Assembly (NCBI GenBank): GCA_032718475.1
Contig: JAUCBJ010005606.1
Coordinates: forward strand, 1-64,000
Length of the DNA: 64,000 nucleotides
From: Nemertoderma westbladi
Taxonomy: Eukaryota; Xenacoelomorpha; Nemertodermatida; Nemertodermatidae
Direction: 5' to 3'
Both the position numbers and the translations under genes were made by a program. This document shows, in pieces, positions 1 to 11,400 of this stretch. The stretch's first letter is position 1. Every line of letters starts with the position of its first letter. The notes under the pieces are model-generated. The model had not been told where the DNA came from, searched no databases, and worked only from the letters and a program-made list of their open reading frames with translations.

Positions 1-160
1 ATTGAGCCGGGCAATCTGCAGCTGACACCTCATGCAGTGGCTCAATTCATGCTCTCCCTGTCAAGGATGCTTTGGTAACAGGATGTAGGTAAGGATGGTG
101 TCCATCCACCCAAACACATTGGAAAGCTGTTGGCTTGTCTTGATTTTTGTTATTTTATAC

Positions 161-2349
161 TACTACTACTAGGTCGAGCGAACTCGGACAGTGGAAATGA
201 GATCCTTCCAGGCTTCCCGATTCTCCATAGTTGTCGCAATTTCGTTTCTCCCAAGTTCAGTATCCCTTTCAAGTTGATCTATATATGTTATGGCAGGTCG
301 TCCACGACTACGCTTTCCATGAGTTGGTTGCCAGAGAAGTAGATCTGGTATGACCTCGTCTTTACTTCGCCAGCAGTGCCCACTGAATCTTAATCTGCGT
401 TCACGGAGGGTGGTTGATACAGGTGGTATTGTACCATAAAGCTCGGCGTTTGTCATGTGTTGTCTCCAGCTGATGTTTAGGGCTGCCCTTAGTAGTCTTG
501 TGTAGCAACCATCAATTCGTTGTTCAAGTGATTTAGTCAGTGTCCAGGTCTCACCGCCGTATAAAAATACACTTTCCACTGTGGCTCGAAAGAACTTAGT
601 CTTCAGGTGCCTGGAGAGATCTGATTTCCAGATGGTATCCATTTTTGATAGAGCTACCCAAGCCTTTGCTTTCCTAACTTCTATGTCCTTTTTGCTACTC
701 TCTATCCATGATCCAAGGTACTGGAAGTCATCGACCTTCCTTAGTTGATTATTATCAATGGTTGTCAAGTTTCCATCAACATTAAAGGTCATGAATTCGG
801 TCTTGGTAGCATTTATATGTAATCCAACCTCCTTAGCAGCCCTCTCCACTTTATTTAGTAGAAGCTGTGCATCTGCTAGCGTATTAGAGAGCAGGGCGAT
901 GTCATCCGCAAAGTCGGTGTCTGTGACTGTAGTTGCCGGATATCTACTACTTCTGCGTTCTTGAAGTGTGAATCCCAGATCTTCACCCTTTGTGGCCGTC
1001 CTCATTGCGTAATCCAGCACAATTACAAATAGTAATGGTGCTAATGTGTCACCTTGCAGTACGCCAGCCAGGATTGAGAAAAACTCAGTTTCACCATCTG
1101 GTGAGAGTACCTGCGCTTCTGTGTCACAATATAACAATCCAATGCCAGCAACAATTACTTCTGGTATTCCATAAACTCTTAGGATTTCAAGCATTTTACC
1201 TCTATGGATGGAGTCGAATGCCTTCTTGAAGTCCACAAAAGTCATGACTGCGGGGAGATTCTTTGACTTAATTCCTTCAATCAGTCTCCGTAGTGCAAGT
1301 ATCTGAGCTATTGTTGATCTACTTGGTCGAAATCCGTTTTGGCTCTTACGCAGTAGTTTCTCTATGTGAGGCCTAATCCTATATAGAATCATTTTATTGT
1401 ATATTTTGGCAGCTACCACAAGCAGACAGATCCCACGATAGTTTGTTGGTATGCCGAGGTCTCCTTTCTTGGGGAGAGGCTTTAGTTGACCTTTAGTCCA
1501 AATTGGTGGTGGCTTTTCCCCTTTTAACATCCGGTTGCAAACATTCAATAATGGTCTATTTAGCACTCCGGTTTTCCATACCTCCGCTGGGATTTCATCT
1601 AATCCACTCGCTTTATTATTGGTCATGCTTTTAATGCTTCTTTGGAGTTCGGCAGGTGTGAAGTCCCCTGTTTCTATAGGTAGTGTCTTGTCATATATTT
1701 TCCTTGTAGGGCTGACCTCGATGTTTGGTGGCTGCCCAAGCAAGTTGCTGAAGTGATTTTTCCACTTCCCAACACGTTCTTCAGGACTATCGGCTTTGAG
1801 GTGCCCCTTTGCACAACTTTTCCGACCAGATACCTCATTTACAGTTTGCCAGGTAAGTCTTGATTGTTGCTGTATGTGAGCAGTTGTAATTGCTTCAGTT
1901 TTATCCTGTATGTACTTTTCCTGGCTGATGTTGTAGGCCAATTTAAGGTCGTCCTTAGCTTTCTCAACCTTGTTAATGTTTTCGGTTGTTGGTTGTTCGG
2001 TTTTAACTTTGTAGGCTATCTTAAGATCTTCTCTCTTACAAGTAACCTCAGAGTTTTGCCATGGCACATACTGTTTTCGTTTAGGTTTCTGGGGGATATG
2101 CCTCTTAGCTGATTCCTTGTGGGCTGTTATTATATTCTGGTATATTGAATCGGTGGATTGGTCTTCATCCATTGGCTGAAGTGCTTCAAAGCGGTTTCGA
2201 ACTTCTACTGTATAAGCATCCTTTACAGCATTGTCAGTTCTGAGTTTCTCCCAGTCATAGTTGATTTGCTTGCTTGTCCTGGGTTTGCTGGCTCTCAAAC
2301 TGAGTCTGATCTCTGCAGTCACAATTCTGTGGTCCGAACCAATTATATT
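161..2349 (-). mobile_element. 5'-truncated RTE-like non-LTR retrotransposon
   Basis: The element runs right to left. On the minus strand the frame opens just after a stop near 2351 and begins with the last residues of an AP-type endonuclease domain (GSDHRIV, the family's terminal SDH motif), so the rest of the endonuclease is missing: this is a 5'-truncated copy. Its 3' end is a short (TAG)n microsatellite at about 161-172, typical of RTE/BovB-type elements that end in simple repeats. A second copy of the same 3' end, in the same orientation and with the same TAG tail, lies at 13681-13968. Family assignment rests on the conserved RT and C-terminal motifs described for the coding region. Confidence 0.85.
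169..2322 (-). CDS. reverse transcriptase ORF of RTE-like LINE (partial, endonuclease lost)
   Basis: An uninterrupted frame of about 717 codons encodes a LINE reverse transcriptase. RT motifs appear in order: VMTFVDFKKAFDS (motif A, catalytic Asp), GVLQGDTLAPLLF (motif B), TDFADDIALL (motif C, catalytic Asp pair), LHINATKTEFM (motif D) and FQYLGSWI (motif E), followed by the usual C-terminal region with FLYGGETWTL and LRFSGHCWR. The upstream part is the endonuclease-RT linker. The nominal first codon (2322) is GTG, so it is not a true start: the protein is the continuation of a truncated longer ORF. No internal stop or frameshift is visible, suggesting a recent insertion. The product would copy element RNA at a nicked target; without the endonuclease this copy is not autonomous. 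Confidence 0.85.
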   Translation of the reverse strand: MTAEIRLSLRASKPRTSKQINYDWEKLRTDNAVKDAYTVEVRNRFEALQPMDEDQSTDSIYQNIITAHKESAKRHIPQKPKRKQYVPWQNSEVTCKREDLKIAYKVKTEQPTTENINKVEKAKDDLKLAYNISQEKYIQDKTEAITTAHIQQQSRLTWQTVNEVSGRKSCAKGHLKADSPEERVGKWKNHFSNLLGQPPNIEVSPTRKIYDKTLPIETGDFTPAELQRSIKSMTNNKASGLDEIPAEVWKTGVLNRPLLNVCNRMLKGEKPPPIWTKGQLKPLPKKGDLGIPTNYRGICLLVVAAKIYNKMILYRIRPHIEKLLRKSQNGFRPSRSTIAQILALRRLIEGIKSKNLPAVMTFVDFKKAFDSIHRGKMLEILRVYGIPEVIVAGIGLLYCDTEAQVLSPDGETEFFSILAGVLQGDTLAPLLFVIVLDYAMRTATKGEDLGFTLQERRSSRYPATTVTDTDFADDIALLSNTLADAQLLLNKVERAAKEVGLHINATKTEFMTFNVDGNLTTIDNNQLRKVDDFQYLGSWIESSKKDIEVRKAKAWVALSKMDTIWKSDLSRHLKTKFFRATVESVFLYGGETWTLTKSLEQRIDGCYTRLLRAALNISWRQHMTNAELYGTIPPVSTTLRERRLRFSGHCWRSKDEVIPDLLLWQPTHGKRSRGRPAITYIDQLERDTELGRNEIATTMENREAWKDLISTVRVRST

Positions 2350-2564
2350 TTATAAATCTTTGATATTTAATTGTATTGTAATTTAAAGTCTTCGGAAGTT
2401 AAAAGACTAAAATGTCCGATTAATAAGAGTTTATTCATAGGCCTATTATTTGAAGGCCAAAGTCTTCAAATAATGGCGAATGGGTTTATATCGCCATATA
2501 GGGTCAATACTATTGGTGAATATAAATTGTGGTGCCCTACCCATTTCTCTGCTACTACTGTACA

Positions 2565-3245
2565 CCTTCGTGAGGCCTTCGCGCAACACGAGACTCAGCT
2601 ATGAGACATAAATTAAAATTGAGTGATTCTATCAGAAGTTCAGATAATCATACAAAACCGCCAATCAATAAAAGAAAGGGTACCCCTTTTAAATCTGCAC
2701 CCAATTTGAAAATTAAGCAATTTAATATTAACATACTCTAATAGGAATAGGAGGAGGAGGGATGCAGAGAGGCTATGCAAGTTTTGTGAAAATCTTTAGC
2801 TGCCCAATCTCTCTCCCTGTCTTGTAGTTACATTACCCCTACCCCCCCCCCCTCCACTTCCAGTGAAACATTCTGATTAGCTCACAGTAACAACTCCTAC
2901 AGCTAGCAACTCCACACCAGTAGTAATGACTTGATGTTTACCAATAATGAGCAGGATTACATTTATTTTTAATAATTGTGCCGTTTTAATTACGTTTAGA
3001 TCAATTAAGGACACATATTTTATTAAAGCAAATCACTTGAACTAATCAAAAACTATAATAGAATGGGGTATGGGGATTACAGCTGTATTATTTTTAAGTA
3101 CAATTATTTTAATCTTATTCTAGAAAATAAGTTTGGTTATATTTCATCAAAGATTGGCCGAGTTATTGGACACTACAGAAAGATAGATCAACAGAACGAC
3201 AGGTTCATTAATGGCTAAGGCTCATCTTACTTCGTGGCTCGCCCG
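2565..3245 (+). repeat. fragments of a dispersed repeat family (repeat R)
   Basis: Two stretches recur elsewhere. The first, 2565-2703, contains GGCCTTCGCGCAACACGAG and is matched near 27650 and 39180. The second, 2850-3245, contains AATTGTGCCGTTTTAATTACG and is matched near 34720 and 40215; it ends in a CTTCGTGGCTCGCCCGAC-type end. They look like the two ends of one element with the middle deleted. A run of 13 C sits near 2841. No coding sequence was seen. Confidence 0.6.
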
Positions 3246-3464
3246 ACAGTACGATTTTCGTATACTTTAGTATAAAAGACGGTATCCTTTCGAAATGACA
3301 GACTTTATTCGATCCAGACGTGATAGTTTTATACATATTATACTGTCCAAGGTACACTATAGAACGGAATTAACAATGGGATTGCTGTAACCAGCTTTTC
3401 AATGATAATTCAATTTCAGTGTTCAATTTTTCTAAGAGAAACCCGAAACACAATAGAGGCAAGC

Positions 3465-3850
3465 ATCTACATTCTACCTACATTCTACCTACAGTCTACC
3501 TACATTCTACCTACAGTCTACATACATTCTACCTACAGTTTACCTATATTCTACCTACAGTCTACCTACATTCTACCTACAGTCTACCTACATTCTACCT
3601 ACAGTCTACATACATTCTACCTACAGTTTACCTACAGTCTACATACATTCTACCTACAGTTTACCTATATTCTACCTACAGTCTACCTACATTCTACCTA
3701 CAGTCTACCTATATTCTACCTACAGTCTACCTACATTCTACCTACATTATACCTACAGTTTACCTACAGTCTACCTACATTCTACCTACATTCTACCTAC
3801 AGTTTACCTACATTCTACCTACAGTTTACCTACAGTTTACCTCCTACAGT
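3465..3850. repeat. 11-bp minisatellite (about 35 copies)
   Basis: A tandem array of an 11-bp unit of the form CTACCTACATT or CTACCTACAGT, with CTACATACATT and TTACCT variants. Because 11 bp repeats in phase every 33 bp, the array stays open in several frames and yields spurious tyrosine/threonine-rich ORFs (for example 3402-3863 and 3419-3991), which are not considered genes. Confidence 0.92.
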
Positions 3851-4811
3851 TTCAAATCTTTAGCCTTCATTCAGTCTTCAATCTTTAGCTGCCTGTTCAA
3901 TAGAAGTGGAATAACTAGGAAGGCAAAAGTCAAGAGCACAGATTTTAGTTTTATATTTGTCGTTGGATGTGGTTTTCAGTTGTTGGGGTAGTGATTAACC
4001 CAATCTTCTACAATGACTCCAAAACACAGGGTAGAAGATTTAACAGTCCCACTATATTGATTGGATTGTCAAGTAACTCTGACTCAAGTCACTGTCTGAG
4101 ATTCATGGCTTCTTCTTTGCTCTTAAATTAATTGTTCTGGAACATCTGATTTGGGACAGTAATCATGCTGTATTAACATAAGTAGCCTACATACCTCCAG
4201 GCTTGAAATCATAATACTGCTATAACAAATTTTCAAATTTAAAAATTTGTAGTTTCGCAGCCACCAGAGGCGCATCCACAAGGAGGCTGAATTTATTGTG
4301 AGCCATAGTATGACATACATTAGGTTTTTTTAATTAGATTTTTTTGAGTAATTTGACACATGCATCGAATTGTTTCGCGAAAAAAATTTGTTTTGCTCGA
4401 ATAAATTAGTTTTCGCACGAAAAAATTAGTTGTTGCGCGAAAAAATTAGTTTTTGAGCGAAAAATCGTTTTTTTTTTACATGAAAAAATTATTTATACGC
4501 GAAAAAAATTTTTTTTGATAGTAAAATTTCGTTTTTTGTGCGTACTTTTTGTGCGTAAGTTTTTACGAGCCGAAAGAATTTTTGGAAAAGGCAAGTTTAA
4601 ATTGTGAACCTATTTCTGAACTTTTTATTGTGGACTCAAGTCCAAGTCTGCATCACTATCAGTCCTGCAGCCAGTGCAGTTGTAGTGTGGCCGCAATTGA
4701 TTATCACAGAATCAGCCAGTGCCATGGCTGGGGTAAGTATTTATTTTAGGTATTTATTTGTCGTCAATGCCGTAATGAGGTTAATCTATTCGATAATTTG
4801 GTCCGGCTGCG
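3851..4811. other. non-coding stretch with A/T-rich degenerate repeats
   Basis: No gene recognised. Between about 4365 and 4545 a degenerate unit of about 20 bp (CGCGAAAAAATTAGTTTT) recurs several times with alternating orientation of its GCGAA core. Short open frames here have no recognisable domain. Confidence 0.5.
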
Positions 4812-5540
4812 ATAGTTAGCAACAAACACAAACTCTTCCGAAACTATCAGAAGGCCAACCAGTATAGAGAATAGGCTAAGTACTACTTCAGTGGAGTCTA
4901 TGACAAGTATTGGCAGGATGGCCATGATGAACCTCTGAGTCTGACCAACGAAATAAGTCGTTTTTATACCAGAGAGGGCTAGCGTTGGCATTAGGTTAGC
5001 TAGGAGGTGAGGTTCAGGGTTATTGCTCAATCGTACTCGTCAGAATACTTGTACCATTACAACTACAAACCTAAGATTATCCGTGACTCCGAGCGGCCTA
5101 TTGTTGGTAGGCTTTCTGTAGAAACCTACAGCTACAATCAACATACCATTAATAATTCTTCGCCAGCAATCAACTTCACTGAAAAATTCCACTACCGAGA
5201 AACACTGCATTCTCGAATTTACTATTTGTGTGATGACAAATCAATCATCCGTGATAAGATTAGTTATTTGTTAAGGTATCAACCACCTTGTTCCAACAAT
5301 TACAACTTTGTTAAAGCTCCAAATAAAACTATAACACCAAGTTGTATCCCTGAGGGATTTCACTTCGACGGAAAGGGTCTACATACCCTATATCCTGGGA
5401 ACCGGATGATTGACTTACAACTTCTATCTAGAGAAAGAAGTCAGCCCGGTAGTGCTACCGTTGGAGAATCTTCCAGTTTCAGTATCGCATCCCATGACGA
5501 TGAAGGAGGTGCTGAAGTTTTCGTCCTTTCACCTCCCTGA
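4812..5540 (+). pseudogene. unrecognised decayed coding region
   Basis: One reading frame reads like protein from about 4812 to the TGA at 5538-5540, interrupted by TAG stops near 4875 and between about 4980 and 5003; the last 177 codons (from 5007) are fully open. No in-frame ATG precedes the open part (the nominal start is GTG). The residues are mixed and protein-like (for example YDKYWQDGHDEPLSL before the breaks and FHYRETLHSRIYYLCDD after), ending in a Ser/Glu-rich tail. I do not recognise the family. It may be a remnant of a host gene or of a transposon ORF, or an exon whose neighbours I cannot define. No splice structure is claimed. Confidence 0.35.
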
Positions 5541-6950
5541 CTCTTTTTTTTTAACCTAATGTAACTGAATAGGACATTACTGACGCTTAGAGAAATACTG
5601 CTGGAACTTGAAACTCGAATTGACAACAGTAATTCGAACTTAGTAAATGTCACGAGAATGATGTTTTAGATAGCTGTCTGCGTGCGTTTGAAAGGCGAAC
5701 ATTCAACCCATGATATACTATTGTTTGTTTTGTGGGCGAACAATGAATAGACAAACGGAGTTCTCCCGAGTACTATTGCGTAGTATACAAAGAGATGCCA
5801 CTCTTTAGTGGCGAAGAAAATTGAAAGGTATTAATTAACCTTCGGTTATAATTGTAAGTTTCATAACAAATATTGTATAATAGTAATAATATAATATACA
5901 ACTGCATCCTGTACTATACTTACTGCTTTGGTTAGAATAACGTGCCACTGTAACCTGCCCCTTGCATTTAATTGATGATTTAACATTGAGAAAAATTTTA
6001 ATTCGCCGAGATATTTATATTTTAAGGTCTCAACTGGGAAATTTATTATACTGTCGGGTATTGACAGTAAACAACATAACAAACAGTAGCACAACTAACC
6101 CAGAGCAATAAAATGTAAGATGCCCCTCGGAAAGTATACAGTATGCTAATTAGTTCAGCAGCTAGGTGATTGTGCCTGGATGCCAAATGCCATGGGACAA
6201 AAAGAGGAAATTGTAAAGTAGAATAAAATTCAGGTATATTCTGGTGCTCGTAATCATAGAAAATCGCACTGGTGCCTGTTTTATGTTAAGATAGTTGGCA
6301 AGGCAAAGTCATTTATCTTTTCTAAAATGTTTGCAAATGTATATGTAAATACGAAATCGTGTATCTTGATGCAAATAAACCTCCATATTTTATTTACTGC
6401 ATGGACAATTATAATATATTATTATGTAAACATTCCATTTGGAATGCGAAATTGAGTTAATTAAAAAGTATCAAAGTTCACTTAGAGGAACTCGTAAAGG
6501 CTTAATGATGTGAATGACGAATAATGTAATATATCACTGTGTAGTTAAACAATTAACTTATTAGTTTGTTAATGACTGCTGAGAGGCCGGCATGTAGAAT
6601 TAAGCATAATCGTAGAACTTTTTGCAATGTTTGTCATTTGTAAATTTATTAAAAGTTTACCTTGCCATAAAAACAATCCTCCAAATGATCGGATACCATA
6701 TAATTCATCCCCATACTGCTGGCACTGTATAATGAAGGTTAGAATACATTTAAAATACAATAATGTATGTAATACAATAACCAGAAAGTGAACACGTGGT
6801 CTCACAGCATTACATACAATAGTTATTTCATGTAGATCATGATCCGGTTGACAGACTTCGTGGCAATCGAAAAGGGTTCCACAGGTATATGTACCCTGGA
6901 GCCTAATCTGGTACTTTGGTCAAGCAATGTGAGTTGAATCCAATAACACA
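5541..6950. other. AT-rich spacer with two dispersed-repeat matches
   Basis: No gene seen. 5925-6015 (AGAATAACGTGCCACTGTAACC then TTTAACATTGAG) matches segments at 17125-17185 and 34020-34100, defining a small dispersed repeat. 6310-6510 resembles 20735-20900 (shared TATCTTGAT, ATATTATAATGTAAA and TATCAAAGTTCACT segments), so homologous sequence lies 2-3 kb upstream of both receptor A and receptor B. Confidence 0.5.
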
Positions 6951-6954
6951 GATC

Positions 6955-7946
6955 CATTCGAAGTGTTATGCGGAGTCCTCCAGGGTGATACATTTGCACC
7001 ATTCTTATTCATAATTGTAGTTGACCATGACCATATTCTACATGGCTTCAAATCAATGTCAATGGGGTGATGGTTACTCCACGTACTGGCTCCATAAGTC
7101 GAGGAAATCCAGCCAAGTACTTAACTGTAGACTTTAGGAGTGGGGAGTACTTAGGGGATGACTTAGGAGTACTCTCAGAATCACTAGAGGAAGCCCAATG
7201 GCTCATCTTCTCATTAGAACAGGCTGCTTCTAGTGTTGGTCAACAAGACCAAAATTTTGACAGTTCGAAATGTGTGATTGTATGAGAATAAGCTCAAATG
7301 ATGGTATGTTTGAGCATGTGGGCGACTTCTGTTACCTGGGATCATGGATCCGGAAGTCAGGTGAGGACCTTCGAATATGTAAGGGAAAGGAAAGGCATGG
7401 GCAGCCTTGAATAGGCTTTCCCGGATTTGGAAGTCACCGAGAATTAATCGTAAACTTAAGGTCCGATTATTTAGAGCAGCAGTAGTTCCAGTACTCCTCT
7501 ATGGGAGTCCATGCTGGGCTTTAACTGCTAAGGACACCAAATCTCTGGATGGCACATTCACAAGAATGCTACGCCGAGTTCATTGTGTCAAGTACAATGC
7601 ACACATCTCTAACCAGACACTATGTAACATTGGAGGTGACTCATTGGTACCCCCAAGCTTAACACTAGAACAAAATCGCCTCCGCTTTGCAGGACATTGC
7701 TTTCGCCGTGAGGACCAGCCAGTGCATAATCTTGTACATTGGCAGCCTCATGGAGTGAATAAGCATGGTGGACAGCCCATGACTTTCTTGAGACACATCT
7801 TAAAGGACACTGGCCTTGAAGATGCGGATGATCTAGCAAATGTCATGGGTGATAGGGAGTTGTGGCGGCGCAATTTTGTCGACAAGCCGGCACAGCATTC
7901 TTTCAAATGCAGCTGCAATGCAGCATGCCGATCCTAGTAGTAGTTG
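6955..7946 (+). mobile_element. decayed LINE fragment (RT and C-terminal region)
   Basis: A second RTE-like LINE family, on the + strand. The start encodes RT motif B (GVLQGDTFAPFLF), followed by a deleted and frameshifted middle (LGDDLGVLSESLEEAQ, equivalent of the ADD region), then YLGSWI near 7335 and an open C-terminal segment at 7407-7937 (VPVLLYGSPCWALTAKD, RLRFAGHCFRR). It ends at GATCCTAGTAGTAGT, again a TAG-type tail. Several frame breaks show it is dead. Minus-strand copies of this family occur at 13085-13260, 13970-14165, 20300-20470 and 22363-22970. Confidence 0.8.
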
Positions 7947-8425
7947 TACATAACTTGTCATCTGAAGGGAAGCACCAGCAAATCGAATTATTCAATATAA
8001 AGCATCAACACCCATCTGGTTAACCTCCATTAAACTCCATCAACCTCCGTTAAACTCCAATAATTTTACTAAGAAGGAAAATTAAATATAATTTATTTAC
8101 AATGTAGCTTGATACCATAAAATGGTCATAATCGTGGACAAAATTTATCCGCCAATAATAATGTGACACAATTATTCTCATGTGATCGAAATTATTATTT
8201 AAAATATAAAATAAAATTTGAAATAATTATTATTTTGTTAACCTACCCGTACCCTATTTTCTTTGTAAATAATGGATAAAATTTCCAAAGAATCATGTTG
8301 GTCTTATGGTATTGATATGCTGAAGCACAATAATTGATTTACGAGGATAATTTATTGATTTAGGAATTTTATATAAGTATATTTTGAGAAATCATCTTTG
8401 AATTCTCATTTATTATGGTGCGAAT
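7947..8425. other. AT-rich 5' flank of receptor A
   Basis: This stretch precedes the receptor A start codon and holds no recognisable gene or repeat. A promoter must lie here or further upstream, but no element can be assigned: there is no convincing TATA position and no conservation with the receptor B flank visible by eye. Confidence 0.4.
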
Positions 8426-11400
8426 ATGGTAAAATATACCTTCTTATATAGTATTCTAATGTGTTATTGGGTTTCTCTTCCTTATTGTTATAGTACTACG
8501 AATAATTTCAATGTAGTAAAATCAATAAACTCCAAAAACTTATCACATCTCACACCAGTCGACAAAACTAATTGTATTAATTGTAGTTGCCCCCCCTCAA
8601 TGGTAAATGACAAATGTATATTTAACTCCAAAGATATAAATGATGAAAAGGCTATTATTACATGCAAAACCAAAAACCAAGTCTCCAAATGTACCTACAA
8701 ATCTCAAAGTTTATCTCATATATACCACCCTCCTGATGAGACTGTGTATCTCATAAAAAAGGTTGACTACTGGAAGGATGAAATAGATCCAATGATAACA
8801 TGCACTCCAAGTAAGTCAAATGAACAATGTGAACCCCACAATATTAGGCTTGAAATTGAATATCCTGCTGAGGATGTCGAGATCTATGTTGGAGAAAATG
8901 ATTTACCACAAGATTTAAGAGTCAAGCCAGGAGTAGATGTTCAGTTGCGCTGTAGATACATTGATGGTCATCCTTCAACGAAATGCCACCAATGGTATAA
9001 AAATGAAGAAATAATAAAAGATGAAGATTCAAAGGAACTTAATTTTAAAAATATTTCAAAAAAAGATGCCGGGAATTATGAATGTGAGGCATTAACAACA
9101 TATTCGAATGGAGATACCGATTCTACAGAGTCAGAAATTGTTAAAATTATAGTTGAATATTGTGATAATATAATCTTAGACCTTGGGAAAACATCAGAAT
9201 CACCCAACTACTCAAATCTAACTACATATACCAATTATAATGTTACAATTATAGTTGGTGAGCTTGTCGAGTTTGAGTGGAAATATAATTCAACAACAGT
9301 GTCGACAGATATATATTTCTCATGGTCAGGGACAGGGACACCAGATATCCATCAGGATCACAAAATAAAATTCATTGCCAGCAAGGACTACAAGGGTAAT
9401 TTGTTAACAGTAGCTAAATGTCTGTTTCAGTGTGAAGGATGTCAGCAAGAGATAAATTACAGAGCTAACATAAGCATTGACGTCGTATATTGTATAGATG
9501 CAAAACTCATTATTACTTATAATGAGAATCCAGTCTCAATCCCAAATGATGGCAACGTAATTGTTATAAGAGATAGTGAGGTTGTGTTGCAACTGGTGGT
9601 TGATGCTAATATAGAACTTGTTTACAGCTGGAAGGGGCCTGGTATAATAATCTCAAATGTGTCTCAACAAGCTTTTATTGCAACAACCAATAGAAACGGC
9701 CAATTCAATGCCTCAATTTCATGTTTATATGACTCATATTTAAATTATACAAACGATTATTCTTTCAGTTTCAACTTGAAAATTGGAATTCCCCCTGAGC
9801 TAGACAATCCAGAACAAGTTGAGGAAGTTGATAAACATGAGAATGTTACAATGAAATGTGAAGCCTGGAGCAATCCGCCACCCAGAGGTGACTATGGAGT
9901 TGTAGAGTGGCGATTTCAAAATCCAAACAATGACCCAATTAAGCCAGACAACAAGACGAAATTTATCACCATACAGTCTGTAGATTTGCCAAATGATGGG
10001 CAATGGCATACTGAAACCTCATTAAAGATTGTGAATGCTGATGTACAAGCTGATGGAAAATATTATTGCGATTTTACTAATGGTGTTGGGGTAAAGGGAA
10101 GTGGTGTAGTCGTATTACTTATCAGAAGAGAACCAGAACTAATTGATGTGAAATCAATAGAAGTTGAATGGCTCAATGCAACACAAATGAAAATATCTTG
10201 GCAAGAAAGCGATAATGGTGGTTATACACAGTATTATCAGATTGAGTTATATGAATTTCCATTGAATCCTGTACTGAAAGAAGAACCAACTAATGAAACT
10301 TCCCAATATCTCATTCAAAAGTTAAACCTTAGTGAGGGCAATAGTGAATTTGTTCAAAGTGGCGTCAGTGGAAATTATGAATATCAGCTATTCTATCAAT
10401 CATGTAATAGGCTGGGGTGTACTGTTAAAGAACATGCATATATCAAATACAACTATACTCCCAATAAATCGTCACAAGGTCTAAGTGAAGGTACGAAAAT
10501 TACCATTGCTGTTGTTATATCTGTAACAATTATTATTAGTATAGCAATTGCTGTGTACTATATGATATTTCGAATAACAAGAAAACCAACAAAGAGTGAA
10601 GAACCTCCTGTAAACCCTTCACAAGGTAAAACCGTAAATGATGTTTATAGTGATTACATAGAATATGGATCAGCAAATTATTCAAATAATAGGAAATCTC
10701 TAACTGAATACAAACCTAAAACAAACCGTGAATCATTACGCTCAAAAGACTCCACAAAAGAAGCCGCAGATATATATGCAGAATATGCAGTGTCTGGTGG
10801 TTCAATGGAGGAAGTTAAGAAAGAGCTGAAAAGTGCAAAAAACGATTTAGTTCTTAAAAATACAAATAATGCTCCACGTGTATCGAATGTTCCTCCAAGA
10901 AATGTTACCTTTGGTGTTAAGGACCATTCACGCTTCTCCACTGCAGTCCCAGATGCTCATGACAACCAAGTCACAGTAGATAATGAAGACTATGTGGAAC
11001 TTGGGAGTGAAACCTACTACACTACAGACACTATTAATGTGACTAAACCAATGGAACAACCAACACCAACAACACAAACAACAAAACCGAAGGGTTACTT
11101 GAAGAGGTTACGGGCACTAGCTAAGAGTTTCTCCAAGAATGCTATTAATTCACCCAAGAATGATAACCCAGTTGACCATGAATACTTTGTCTATGATTGT
11201 CAACACAAAATCAATTCCCAAGGGAGGAAAGGAACATCTATGACTACTGATAATCCTGCATTTTTACCAGATCCCGAAGATAACTCAAACTCACTAAACT
11301 ATATTCCAACAACCTCAGGTGAACGATTGAATACCAATAGATGGAGTTCAAATACAACAGACAATGACCAGGAACCTGCAGAATATTTTGTAATTAAACG

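Noticed and set aside
3402-3991. Two overlapping Tyr/Thr-rich ORFs of 153 and 190 codons
   Set aside because: Open only because the 11-bp repeat lacks stops; no start context and no domain.
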